A DNA stretch of 64,000 nucleotides from Saccharina japonica. Taxonomy: Eukaryota > Sar > Phaeophyceae > Laminariales > Laminariaceae. Shown one piece after another: positions 33,820-45,955 of this stretch (positions are counted from its first letter, which is position 1; every line of letters begins with the position of its first letter). The notes below the pieces were generated by a model. It was not told the DNA's origin. It saw nothing but the letters and a program-made list of their open reading frames with translations, and made no database searches. Location: the NCBI GenBank assembly GCA_008828725.1, contig MEHQ01002350.1, forward strand, positions 124,001 through 188,000, in the 5' to 3' direction. Made by a program: the position numbers and the translations under genes.

Positions 33820-34152
33820 CATTTTACTTTTTCGTGGCACGTGTCGCGACGCGTGTCGCGACATGTCCCGACGTGTCACGACATGCCGCGACATGCTACG
33901 GACGCTGCCGCGGCACGCCGTGACACGTGCCGCAGCATTTCGCGACATGCCGCTGCATGTCGCGACAAGCCGCGACACGTAGGGTTAGGGTTAGGGTTAG
34001 AGTTAGCGACACTCGCCGCAACACTCCCCGCAACACTCGCCGCGACACGTCGTGGGGTGTCACGGCATGCCGCGACAAGCTGCGGCCTGCCGCGGCAGCG
34101 TCCGTGGCACGTCGCGACATGTCGCGACACGTGCCACGAAAAAGTCAAAGAA
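33820..34152. mobile_element. Foldback element of TGTCGCGACA palindromes with telomere-like core
   Basis: The arms start CTTTTTCGTGGCACGTGTCG and end in the inverted form CGACACGTGCCACGAAAAAG. Both arms are built of variants of TGTCGCGACA and GCCGCGGC. At the centre (33980-34006) is TAGGGTTAGGGTTAGGGTTA followed by a degenerate unit. Long overlapping frames on both strands are artefacts of the palindromic units. Confidence 0.82.
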
Positions 34153-36299
34153 TGTACATGCCTCACCATTCACTTCGAATTCGTCATTTTGAACGACTGG
34201 TGCTACGGTAGCTAGGGGGGGCATGATACTGTACCCCCATTTTCCCATTTTCACTACGTACAGTACCGCGTTTAGGCCATAAAACTCAGGCGAGTGGCTC
34301 GGTACCTTATTACCCAAAGTTATACTCGAAAACCATTTGTTGGCGCAGTGTAAAAAACACCTCCCATGGTGACACATTCATTTCGCGAAATCAAAAGGCA
34401 TAATAAACGTTGAAGACTGCAGCGCACAAGAGTACCGCACAGCAATAGTCACTCGATCGACCGAGCGACTCTGAGCGGCTGAAAAACAAGGACCTAACAG
34501 TGAGCATCCCCTGCGGCACGTGTGTGTGTGTTTTACATTAAAACCGGTATTGTTACCCGTCAATTTTCCGTGCTACATAGATACGTACAAGCTGCTGTAT
34601 CTATGTGGTCACAAAACCACGACACGGAGTAGCACCTTCCAAATGCCGGTGTGTATGGCCGGCAAATATTGCGGGGCAGAGACTAAACCTATAGCTTGAC
34701 TGTATCAGTCAACAGGTTCCTACCTGGTGGCGACGAGAGGTGAGGTACACACGCTGACTTCTCTGGCTTTTGCCTACAGCAGTACAACAAGGAAGGGTGG
34801 TTTTCCGGTCCTTCCGAGCTACGTACGAACACAAATTTTAGTGTTCCGCTTTCCTTTGTGTGCGGTTCATTTCACTTGCCATCCGCGTTTTTTGTTCGAT
34901 AAAAAAATGTCATCGTCAAACTCTACCTAACGATCGGCACCCTGCTCATCGTGGCAGCATCAATAGAGTTTGCGTTTTGGTGCTAGTCTGTCGAAAGTGT
35001 ATAAGGCGCGCTCCAAATACCGAGCCCCGCACAGAATCTTGGCAGTATATCCTTGTACATGCAGACCTCGTGTGTATGTACTTGTGCAGCAGACTATTAA
35101 TAATAGGTGCCCCTGGGTGCCCGTTTGGTCATTTGGATTTGTTCTGCTTCTTCTTCTTCTGCTGACGTTTCCGAAACAAAATGCGATCAATAATTTTCAC
35201 AAACCAAATAACAGGAAAGCGCCAAAGAACGAATACGCATCGTACATATATAGCCTGCCCTTTCTTGTCTCACCCTGTGTCTGTTTCTGCGCGGCTTCGT
35301 GTTTGCATCGCATTGTCCACACACGTGGTACCTCGGCCTTCAGCTGGTCTACTTGCCTCGCAGGGCACGGCTGGATCTAGCGAATGCGACCGGCATTGGT
35401 AGAAAGCGGGACGTGTTCGCGCGCTCGTATAAAAACAACTGCTGCAGGACGAGGTACGTACTAGAAATGAGATAAGTGCGGGGTTTCATTTGTCCGCCGC
35501 AAAATAATCCACGACAGGATCCATGACAGGATCCACAAAGTAAGGATCGAAGGGCTCTGGGAAGCCGGAGAAGGTACGTACGAGTAGAGATACTACCTCA
35601 ATACAGCAGCTGACGCATCAAATATCTACTGTAGAGATGATGGAGGATCTACGGCGTACCAGGTAGTGAGTGGAAGGAGCGTACGGCGTGTGCACGAGTA
35701 GTCTACGCATACAATAAATACCGTACGTACGAGTATATATTTTGTGAGCCATGGGTCCACGGGATGCTGCCAATGGCGAACTCTGTAGTATACATACAAT
35801 GATAGTAGTTGTGTGTGCACGAGTACTCCCGTACAGTCTACGTATAATATACGCATACAAAAAAAGAACAGCAGTATGCACCCCACGACTTGTATGCGCT
35901 ACGAGTAGAAGCCATGGCGTTCACTAATGTAGCCGTAGCGAGCCCTTCGTCTCGCCAGGACAAGGTAGACGTCACCAGTACGTTCCCCTCTTGACTGCCA
36001 CCAGCACGTGCGCACGTGTAACGGGCTGCTGCATGCGGTGCCCTCTGTCTATAGCATATGACTCGAGTACAGGTACAAAAACAAAAGTAGTTTCCCGGCT
36101 TGCCCCAGGGGCACAAACAAAATAATAGCAAAAAAAGGGTTTCTGTTCCTGTTTTTGAGTTGTTTGTTTTCTCAAACGAACAGCTCGTTCAAGATACCGC
36201 TACGTACGTACACAAGTGCTACAAAGCAGGGTGTTCCTCGGAGTCATTCTAAGCCGATGGGCACAACCAGCCTTACCGCATTGCAACGTGGTATCTCAG
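34153..36299. other. Intergenic, one interspersed repeat copy
   Basis: About 34515-34630 carries words (TTTTACATTAAAACCG, TGTGGTCACAAAACCACGAC) shared with 63765-63895 and, inverted, with 36300-36430. The remainder has GTACGTACGAGTA-rich non-coding sequence and no supported gene. Confidence 0.45.
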
Positions 36300-36430
36300 C
36301 GTCGTGGTTCTGGGACCACATAACTTGCATCTCTCTGTAGTAGGATGAAGAATCAGTACGGACACTGCCCATGGGTGTGTGTGCTGGATGTCGATCGGTA
36401 GGAAGAACGGTTTATTAATGAAAAAACACA
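36300..36430 (-). repeat. Interspersed repeat shared with 63765-63895
   Basis: On the minus strand it reads GACATCCAGCACACACACCC, then AGTGTCCGTACTGATTCTTC, then GGTCCCAGAACCACGAC. The same order of words occurs at the right end of the window on the plus strand. Confidence 0.75.
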
Positions 36431-37946
36431 CACCAGCCTTCTCTGGTGTGCAAATGATTTGCTTCTGGCTCGTCGGCTCACAGCCCTTCCATGTGTGCCA
36501 AGTGCCCCGAGCGAAGCACTCCGAGAAAAACTTACGGGGCGCCGCTCCGCTCGGTATGGTTGATGCATGAAACAGAGGCCGGGATTGTGTAGGTAGATGT
36601 AGATGTCGGACACAGGTAGCAGCAGCAGATAGATGCTGCACCTGCATCGCACGCACACCTATCTATCATCTATCTATGCGAAATGGAGCTCATGTACAGC
36701 AATGCAGCACAGCGGTATATAGGGCTGTCGTCGCCACATACATGCTCCTCTACATTGTATAAATAATAGTGACACGCCCATATTTATAGGTGTTGTCGGT
36801 TGGTCACACAGCAGCAGCAGCAGCAACAACAACAACGAACGGCAGCACGGTGAGCTGGACTGCTGGCTGTGATGTAGAAAAAAGAGCAAAGCATCGCGAA
36901 ATCCTCGACAAAACGAAAACGCAACACAAAGCAGATCGTAGCAGCAGCAGCAGCAGCAGCAGCAGCTCTCCTTCATCATCGCCTGCTCACCTCTGCCGAA
37001 TAGTACAATCGCTCCTCCTTCACCAACGGCCGGAACGTCGTAGGCTTCCCGCTCTCTCCAAGGACTCCGCTACTGCTGCTGTATGCTCCTTTTGATGCAG
37101 CAGCAGCTTTCATTCTGCGCCTGCGTGTTGTGTTCAGTGCTGCACCGATAATCCTGCTGCTGCTCTGCTGCTGTGCTGCTGCTGCTGCTGCTGGCAGCTG
37201 TGTCTCGTGGGGATGGCAGTCTTGTCTTCTTCCCCCTTCTTCCGTTGTGTAATAAGCGGCGGCGGGTCGATGGTCTCCGAGAAAGCAAAACAGCAGAGCA
37301 ATCCGAAAGATACAATGAACATATTATAAGCTTGGAATATACAGCACGTAGTGCCCCCGGTATGTTCGAGTCAAACCCAACCTACGAGTACTCCTTATTA
37401 TACTAGATTTAGGGTGTGTTGCGATTGTTTGCCCGCCCGCTTCGGCAATAATCCGAAGACTTTTTCCCCCAAACGAAACGAAAAACGTCTCCAAAACAAA
37501 TCCGAAACTGTTCATTTTGGATGTTGTGGCATCAGTACTCTATTCGTTTCAAGGTAAAGTATAATTATTTGTTATTTGTGCGGTGGTTTCGCTCATTTTT
37601 CTATAGTTTTGGGCGATCGGAGTCGTCAAGACTCGGAAAATTCCCTGGGTTCAAAAAACAATTGGGAATGGTTTCCTGGGCGCAAAATATTACAGCTCTT
37701 CGCTCTTTGCCCACACTCTGTACCTGGTATGATAATAAAACACTCTGGGCGGATATATAAGGGATATTGTCCGACAAATGTGCATACTAAACGCTGCTTA
37801 CATTTCTGTCCAGATCAGTGTATATACATGAGCACGTGAATGTACGCCAGCAAAGAAAAAAGCCTTTGCGCTGCTGTCTACGTACGTGGTACTCAACTTC
37901 AACCTTGTGCATCTTCTGTCGTACTCCATTACTCTCCACAACACGC
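36431..37946. other. Intergenic with CAG/CTG tracts
   Basis: CAG runs lie at 36810-36830 and 36940-36965, CTG runs at 37160-37195. A possible donor (TTTCAAG|GTAAAG) at about 37553 ends a short frame with FGCCGISTLFVSR; no matching acceptor is clear. Confidence 0.4.
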
Positions 37947-38596
37947 ATGCAGGCAGCAGACACAGGGCGGAGGCTCGGACAGAGATCAGATACGTGTACG
38001 AGTAGGCTCGACACGATTCGTGAGACCGTTCGTAGGGAGATGCATTCGAAGACGGACGGGTCGCTCACACAGCAGCGCCAAATGCAAGCTCTAACGACAA
38101 CAGCTGCAGCAGCAGACGGCCCAGGAGGAGAGGGGACTACGCCGATTTTTCGCTACCAAGTCCGGAAAGAGCGATCGTATTTTTCCTCAAAGGTAAGTTG
38201 TGTCGGTGTGTCGGTGCGATCGGTGAAAGCTCCTTGTAGTCCTCCGTTTTCCCGACTACACGTAATGCTGCTGGTGGTGCTACTGCAAAGCAGAGCTGCT
38301 GTTTTTTTTTCATGCGCTGCTGGTACTACTGCAAGTAAATATTTGCTGATTCTTTTGCTGCTTCTTTTCTGCTGCTGGGTGTTGTACAGCAGTACGTATT
38401 GAAGTTATATGGAATGTGTGTCTCGACCCCGCCGTGCGATTCGTGTTCAAGTACGTACTACGCAGCGTGGTGGAGTTGATCTCGATGAGACTGAGAGCAT
38501 GGTGGTGAGTGCTACTTGTTCCCTGCTCTACAGCAGTATGCCTGCTCTGTGTATCATGCGCTTCGTGATGATGTGGCAGTGTCCGATTGCTCGTAA
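37947..38596 (+). CDS. Possible small three-exon gene, unknown product
   Basis: Proposed exons are 37947-38192, 38466-38504 and 38534-38596. Exon 1 starts at ATG (MQAADTGRRLGQRSD) and ends TCCTCAAAG before GTAAGT in phase 0. The 39-base exon 2 (RGGVDLDETESMV) lies between CGCAG and GTGAGT. Exon 3 follows TTCCCTGCTCTACAG and ends at TAA. All junctions are phase 0, giving 115 residues. Exon 1 is basic with a GGEGTTPIFRYQVRKERSYF segment; no family is recognised. The support is splice quality only, and exon 1 may instead continue upstream from an acceptor near the ATG. The large tandem duplication begins about 90 bases downstream. Confidence 0.35.
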
Positions 38597-38687
38597 AGCA
38601 CGCTAATTTTTTATGGGACCTGAGCAGTGCAACTAAAATAGTACAACGTAAAAAGAGCATGCCGGTACAAATAATCTAAAAGCTGGT

Positions 38688-40278
38688 ACAAGAACGGTGG
38701 GAATGAGGAGCGTGACAGACGCCTTCAAGTGGTCAAACTCCTAACTGCATTAAGCTACTGCGTTGGCGGCTCTTCTCTTTTTGCTGTGTTCCTGCAATTA
38801 ATTGTCATTGATGGGATCGTTTTTTATTCTAAGCGATTTGGGTCAGCACATAAACCTTTTTTTACTGACCGGCAGGTAATTGATGGGTGTGCGTGGTGGG
38901 TGAGAGATTTACTGGGTTGGTCGGTTGGTCCCTCGGCTGGTAGTCCCACAATCACCAACACCACCCACCAACATTTACTGTTAATTAAGCGATGCGTGTC
39001 AGCGCAAAAACCTTGTACGAGTACAGAGAAAAATGTACCAGTAAACAAATACATCTGAATCATTTCATAATTCGTTTTTGTTGTATGATCTTTTTGCTCG
39101 TATTTTGTAAAATCTGTATCAGGTATCAGGTCGGTTGGTCCCTGGGCTGGTAGTCCTACAATCACCAACACCACCCACCAACATTTATTGTTAAGCGATG
39201 CGTGTCAGCGCAAAAACCTTGTACAGAGAAAAATGCAAACTAAGAAATCTGAATCATTTCAGAATTCGTTTTTATTTGTATTGTCTTTTTGCTCGTATTT
39301 CGTAAAATCTGTATCATTTCAGAAATCGTGTTTTATTGTCTTTTTGTTTTGTGCATCTCTCAGCAGCAGCAGCAGATAAGAAATGGGATGGACAAAAAAA
39401 ACAAAATGCTGCTGCTGCTGAACGAGTGCGTACCAGGAACCACCACCAAACCACGGGACGAAGCCACCACCAACCACCACCAGCCACTACGAGCAACAAC
39501 AACTTCTGGTGCTCCTGCGGCTCGTGGGGCAGGGGTGGTGGCGGTGGTGGTGATGGTCGTCGTTGTGGTGTTTGCTGGTGATGGTGGTGTGTGTGCTGTG
39601 TGCGATGATGGTCTTCCTCTTCTCGTCCGATCATCACCGTTGTTGCTCTACTGCCGAGAAATGTGGTCTTCAGTTTCAACCCTTGACAGCCTTGACATGC
39701 CGTGACTGTCACCAAACAACTAGTTTTTAGTGTGGAACACGCCACCCTACACCCTTGACAGCGCATGTTTTGCCTTGCTTGACATGTCTCCTCATCGTTG
39801 CTATATACTACTGCTAGTTTGCTCTACTGCCGAGAAATCCCAGTGACACAATTTGGTACTGGCAACAGTTTAGGGCAGTCACTACCGCCTAGCTCTCCGA
39901 TCTCGGCACGGCTTTCGACACGAATAGCACAGGACGGTCGGCACAAATAGCGGGCCTCTATCAGTCCCGAGCGTGTCTGAATCGGTTCAGTGTACGCGTC
40001 GCGCGCCAAAAAAAAGCAAAGCGAACGAAGTGCAGACGAAGTGCGAAGTGCAGACGAAGTGCAGACGAGCAGACAGACGAGCAGACAGACAAACCTCAAT
40101 ATTAAGGATTCTTTAAATAAAGCCACGCTGCGGCAGCTTTCAGAACTGTTTTTTGTCCGTTTGTGTCCGTTCGCGACCAGGGGGGTACACCCCCACGGGC
40201 ACATACCCAACCATTATGAAGAGCATCTATTGATGCTTCGAAGGGCTGCGCCCTTCTCAGCATCAATATCTCCTCATT
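38688..40278 (+). repeat. 1.59-kb tandem duplication, copy A
   Basis: The segment from ACAAGAACGGTGGGAATGAG to CAATATCTCCTCATTA recurs immediately downstream with an offset of 1591 bases and almost no substitutions. It includes an internal direct repeat of about 210 bp (GGTCGGTTGGTCCC...AAAACCTTGTAC at about 38917 and 39129), CAG runs and a GTGGTGGTG-rich tract. Identical ORFs in both copies (110 and 138 codons) show no recognisable domain; without third-position divergence they give no evidence for coding. Confidence 0.95.
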
Positions 40279-41904
40279 ACAAGAACGGTGGGAATGAGGA
40301 GCGTGACAGACGCCTTCAAGTGGTCAAACTCCTAACTGCATTAAGCTACTGCGTTGGCGGCTCTTCTCTTTTTGCTGTGTTCCTGCAATTAATTGTCATT
40401 GATGGGATCGTTTTTTATTCTAAGCGATTTGGGTCAGCACATAAACCTTTTTTTACTGACCGGCAGGTAATTGATGGGTGTGCGTGGTGGGTGAGAGATT
40501 TACTGGGTTGGTCGGTTGGTCCCTCGGCTGGTAGTCCCACAATCACCAACACCACCCACCAACATTTACTGTTAATTAAGCGATGCGTGTCAGCGCAAAA
40601 ACCTTGTACGAGTACAGAGAAAAATGTACCAGTAAACAAATACATCTGAATCATTTCATAATTCGTTTTTGTTGTATGATCTTTTTGCTCGTATTTTGTA
40701 AAATCTGTATCAGGTATCAGGTCGGTTGGTCCCTGGGCTGGTAGTCCTACAATCACCAACACCACCCACCAACATTTATTGTTAAGCGATGCGTGTCAGC
40801 GCAAAAACCTTGTACAGAGAAAAATGCAAACTAAGAAATCTGAATCATTTCAGAATTCGTTTTTATTTGTATTGTCTTTTTGCTCGTATTTCGTAAAATC
40901 TGTATCATTTCAGAAATCGTGTTTTATTGTCTTTTTGTTTTCTGCATCTCTCAGCAGCAGCAGCAGATAAGAAATGGGATGGAAAAAAAAAACAAAATGC
41001 TGCTGCTGCTGAACGAGTGCGTACCAGGAACCACCACCAAACCACGGGACGAAGCCACCACCAACCACCACCAGCCACTACGAGCAACAACAACTTCTGG
41101 TGCTCCTGCGGCTCGTGGGGCAGGGGTGGTGGCGGTGGTGGTGATGGTCGTCGTTGTGGTGTTTGCTGGTGATGGTCGTGTGTGTGCTGTGTGCGATGAT
41201 GGTCTTCCTCTTCTCGTCCGATCATCACCGTTGTTGCTCTACTGCCGAGAAATGTGGTCTTCAGTTTCAACCCTTGACAGCCTTGACATGCCGTGACTGT
41301 CACCAAACAACTAGTTTTTAGTGTGGAACACGCCACCCTACACCCTTGACAGCGCATGTTTTGCCTTGCTTGACATGTCTCCTCATCGTTGCTATATACT
41401 ACTGCTAGTTTGCTCTACTGCCGAGAAATCCCAGTGACACAATTTGGTACTGGCAACAGTTTAGGGCAGTCACTACCGCCTAGCTCTCCGATCTCGGCAC
41501 GGCTTTCGACACGAATAGCACAGGACGGTCGGCACAAATAGCGGGCCTCTATCAGTCCCGAGCGTGTCTGAATCGGTTCAGTGTACGCGTCGCGCGCCAA
41601 AAAAAAGCAAAGCGAAAAAAAAAAGCAAAGCGAACGAAGTGCGAAGTGCAGACAGACGAGCAGACGAAGTGCAGACAGACGAGCAGACGAAGTGCAGACA
41701 GACGAGCAGACAGACAAACCTCAATATTAAGGATTCTTTAAATAAAGCCACGCTGCGGCAGCTTTCAGAACTGTTTTTTGTCCGTTTGTGTCCGTTCGCG
41801 ACCAGGGGGGTACACCCCCACAGGCACATACCCAACCATTATGAAGAGCATCTATTGATGCTTCGAAGGGCTGCGCCCTTCTCAGCATCAATATCTCCTC
41901 ATTA
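40279..41904 (+). repeat. 1.6-kb tandem duplication, copy B
   Basis: It is nearly identical to 38688-40278, differing by a few point changes (for example a GTGTGCTGTGTGC context near 41170). It has an expanded AGACGAAGTGCAGACAG minisatellite at about 41636-41715 that makes it about 35 bases longer. It ends within CTCCTCATTATAATATATG, where unique sequence resumes. Confidence 0.95.
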
Positions 41905-43686
41905 TAATATATGTACTTGTAGTACCTGGTGTCGTGGCAACGCTATCCCTTGCAGCGCACTGAGTTGTGTGCTCTATCTGCTCTCTCTACTCGTAGGTCT
42001 ACTTTTGTAGCTCTCAGCTGCTTGTTGTGTAGGCTAAAACCTCATCATGATGGTGCCGCAACAGCAGTGTGTCCTCAACCCGGACAACATGTTCTACGAG
42101 TACCTGCTATTTTTCAGACTTTTCGTTATTTCATCCACTCTGCCCGGAAAGGTAAATGTAACATTTGGTACATACCAAGCACCAAGCGGACCTTCTTACC
42201 TTATCACGGGGGACGTAGTAAATAGGACCCAATGTTGTCAGGAATAATGGGTAAATATATAGGTGTTTGTGTTTCCCGTCGTTCCTATTTACTATGGCCC
42301 CTCGTCATACAACATAGTATAAATACGAGCTTTTGTAAATCGACACTTGAGATATAATATACTCGGGCAGGATGTTATTTGCTCTTGAGAGAGAGAGAAT
42401 ACAGAAGGAAGGGGGAAAAGTATCTATGCCAGGCGGTGACGGGCGGTGGGTGGCACAAGCCCGGAGGCACAGCTAAGACCTCACACTGTATATAGGTAGG
42501 GCACATTGCTGCTGATTTACGAATGCAACCAGTCAGTGGTAGGACCGCTGCTACGCCAGCAGGGCCCGTAATTGCCCAGCTTACCCGCAGCCACCAACAC
42601 CACCACCATGATCCACCCACCCACCAACCCACCCACGTACAAACCAGTCTACACAATCACCCACGAGTCCACCACACGATGTACATCAGTCCAGCAGTCC
42701 AGCCATTACGTATACTCCCCAATCTCAGACCCATCATCCGCCCACCGCACCCACCACCTGCCGGTACTCGTACTGCTGTATTTACTCATGAAAGTTGCTG
42801 ATAGTTTTGTCAAGAAGGGAGGGAGCGCGCCAATCACGGACAGACTGAACGCGAAACATAGAAAATTCCAACAGAAATATCGCTCGGTCGGTCGGGGGTG
42901 TTTGATTGCTCGCCTGCTCGGCCACCAGAAACCACCACAAAAAACACGCTGACCTATACATCAAAGATACAGCAGGAAACTGCTGTTCACACTGAAAGAA
43001 GTTCCACACGGGTTACTTAGGGCATTTATCGTTTGATGGTGCGCCCTGCCAGTATATGTGGTGCTTGCTACATCGGGATATTCTACTGGCGGCACAATAC
43101 GGGCGATCGGTTGAAAAGTGAAAGCTGACAAAAAAACGATCCAGAAGAGGGGTAATAATCATGATATTATGCTATCATGCCGCCCCTTTTGCATCCCTTT
43201 GAAATAAAGTACGCGACAGCCAGTAGTGGCAGCATTTAACCCATTCAGAACTGAATAACGTGTCCCATATTAATTCCACGTAGTTTGTCCCCAAAAACAC
43301 GGGACCAGTTCTCAAGGGGTTAAGAATGTCCTTTGTTGGCGAAAGCTGGCGGCTTATGCACATAGACTCTCTTCAAAGTTATTGTATAGGATTTAGAATG
43401 GCGTTCCTCACCGAACACGTGTATCTATTGTGTACAGTAGCGAGGGTGTACAAGGATCCGAGTCCCTGACACCCCACTACCCCCAGAGCTCAGAATGAAA
43501 AACCAACCAGATCGTTGTGATCCCAGGAAACAATAAGTCAAGTTTTGTTTTATAACCCCCCCCCCTTTTTTTATAACAAGAAACGAAAACAAATGTTTTT
43601 CGCTTATTTCGTCCTGTGATCACAGCGCTCCGGTTTGTTTTCCGCCGGCCATCATCTATTGCTTGTAGTTTATTATCGGAGGCACT
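41905..43686. other. Intergenic; one protein-like short ORF
   Basis: The only suggestive frame is 42047-42247. Other frames (42523-42952) are Pro/His/Thr-rich translations of ACCCACC tracts. No interspersed repeat matched elsewhere in the window was noticed. Confidence 0.4.
42047..42247 (+). CDS. Possible short ORF or first exon, unknown
   Basis: An ATG-initiated frame of 66 codons (MMVPQQQCVLNPDNMFYEYL, then FRLFVISSTLPGK) reaches a stop at 42245-42247. A GTAAAT donor-like site directly follows the LPGK codons at about 42152, so this could be an exon ending there. No family is recognised and no partner exon was found. Confidence 0.2.
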   Translation: MMVPQQQCVLNPDNMFYEYLLFFRLFVISSTLPGKVNVTFGTYQAPSGPSYLITGDVVNRTQCCQE

Positions 43687-44100
43687 TTTAGCTAGCCAGA
43701 TGTGCCCCCAAAACAGTGCCTGCAAAATATCGTGAGTATCGAAAACCCTAACCTGTCTGTATATCGGGCGAGACGCGAAGACCGGTGCAACTGGTGCACA
43801 CACCGCAGCAGCACATGCCGTAGACGACCCCCAGACACGGTCTGGTGCTGTACGGTCGTCGCCATCGGTCACGGTGGCGTGCTTCATGCAGCCTTTTTTC
43901 CGGGGAAACCTTTAGCTTGGTGCGCCCCCAAAAACACCAAGGGAGATCCTGAGCATCGAGAACACGAACCCGTCTATACATCGGGTGACAAGCGATGACC
44001 GGCGGAAATAGTGCACACACAACAGCAGCACATGTCGTGGACAACACCCAGAGGGGTCTTGTATTTTACGGTCGGTGACATCGCGTGTGGTATTATACTT
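43687..44100. repeat. Diverged tandem duplication of about 224 bp
   Basis: Unit 1 (43687-43910) and unit 2 (43911 to about 44100) share TTTAGCTNG...GTGCGCCCCCAAAA, GAGCATCGAGAACACGAACC-like, TATACATCGGGTGA-like and CAGCAGCACATGCCGT-like words in order, with roughly 25 percent difference by eye. Confidence 0.75.
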
Positions 44101-45955
44101 CATATTCCGGGGGCACTAGTATTAATAGCTTATTCACCTATGTTGCTTTGCCCACGAGACAAGATCACTTTTAGGCCCTTTTTCTGCCAAAACATCGACA
44201 CCTCTGGAAGCACCACCGCTCTATTTGTTTGTACGATATTACACAATTATTCTCTAGCTCTAGCCTCACAGCTGATCCGAAAGGGCAGCTCCCTGCGATG
44301 AACTCTTTGTTTGGTGCTCTTGCTACAGCGTGGCCAAACGGCAGGAGTTTCCGTGATCTCTAAGCACCGCGACAAAGTCGCTGACGTTTGAAATGTGGTT
44401 CCAGGTCATTGGATTTGTTATTTCTCATACTGTGGCCAAGTTGTTTTTTTTAGCTGCAGCCATGGTGAGCAGTACCTGTACCGGTACGTACGAGTATTAA
44501 AAATAACTCAACGATCGCAACTTTTTTTTGTTCCAGCTCTTCACAAGTCTAAAACACAGTGTTTGTGTAGTCCACATTTATTTTCTTTTGCAGATACGTC
44601 TCAAGCCGATTGCGGCGTCGGTGATATGAATCCCCACGTTAGCCACCCTGGAATACCTCCCCTGTGTGTATACACGAGCACACGCCCAATCTTGGGTCAA
44701 TTCGCTCGGGTTTACCACCGCGACAGTAGTGCCCGTGAAAGGTGCCTTAACTCGTGCCGTGATTGCTGAAGAGCTTACGTAGCGGCTGTGCAAGGATAAA
44801 ACTGCGTGGCCGCTGTGCATCATAGACCCCCCATGGTAGCACGACAATGATCAAACCAACTACATATGATATCAGGCTATATCGTGACTTGGTTGAACTC
44901 CTCCGGGCGTCATGTGTCAATGGGAGGCTTCAGTGGGGAGCACGGCGCCAGTGAACGAGCGCAGACTGCTGTATGTCCCAAATGGGTTGTGAGGGGCTGG
45001 TCTTTTGCACAATCCCAGTTTCAGTAATAGTTGATGTTATTGCCTGGAACCTTATTGTCGGTTTGTGTGGGCAAAGCAATACAGGTGTATTGTACACCCG
45101 ATTCCGGGGGCGCAACAAGCTAAAGTGCTTACGGGGGCGTCGTTAACAAATGTGCCCCCAGAAGCACATGTATCATCTCCCTAAAACATATACTGAAGAA
45201 AGCTAGAGAACAAAATAGCTACCGGACAAATAACCGTGCAAGTGGCACCGACCAGCCCTAACGACATGTAGTCGAACGAGTTTATAGTGTGTTCCATACA
45301 ACTAAACAGCAGTGTACATTATTTTGAGCAGAAGTATGGATACTGTAAATGTTAACAAGGTCACTTAGGGCCGACCTACGAGTATATGCGGGAAGTCCCT
45401 GTTGCCAGGACCGACCATACTGTATTTCTCAGGAAAGTCTGTCCGGTAATCCCCGACCAGCCACTTGTCCCAGACGGAGTCGTCGGTTGACACTCCACAT
45501 GAATGTCTGCTGTCCCATTTCTCCGGAAGATTCTCCGAACCTTCCTGTCGCACAGCTTGTGACGGGTCGGTCACGCTCTGGCAAGCACTACTATTGTCCT
45601 CGTCCCAGCCTGGTCGGCCTGCCTCTGTTCTCGCGCTTGCTCGGCGTCAACACTCCAACGTCGTTGTAGCTCAAGGAGAGCAACCTTTTGACCACATTGA
45701 ACAATGTAGCACACCATTGGGTGCACTGAACTGGAAGGTTGCCAACACCTTGTGGGGTGTGCTACATCGTCCAATGTCCCCACAAGGGTGTTTTACGCCC
45801 ACATTGTGTAGGGGGGGGGCGTCTCGACCACTTGTGAGATAGACCACTCCCATGTGCGCAACGCCGAAAGCTGTACATGTACCGCGAATGTTGAGAACGT
45901 AACGCCAAGAAAAACCGCGCAATTTGGCCCCCAACACGTGTACGTTGTACTACAG
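44101..45955. other. Intergenic; inverted segments and possible splice acceptors
   Basis: 44098-44160 (CCGGGGGCACTAG...GTTGCTTTGCCCAC) is loosely inverted at 45060-45115 (GTGGGCAAAGCAATAC...CCGGGGGC), suggesting a foldback element of about 1 kb. Two strong pyrimidine-rich acceptors occur at about 44536 and 44594, the latter followed by a 58-codon frame to a stop (DTSQADCGVGDMNPHVSH); no donor partner is clear. A hairpin built on GTAGCACACCATTGGG / GGGGTGTGCTAC lies at about 45705-45765. Confidence 0.4.

Noticed and set aside
33100..34215. 371-codon plus-strand ORF
   Set aside because: It runs through unrelated Cys-rich non-coding sequence and then through the palindromic foldback with the telomere-like core. 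There is no recognisable domain, and long frames exist on the opposite strand as well.
38729..39058. Identical 110-codon ORFs in the 1.6-kb tandem duplication (also at 40320-40649)
   Set aside because: Identity reflects the recent duplication. There is no domain, no splice support, and the C-terminal half lies in the internal repeat.
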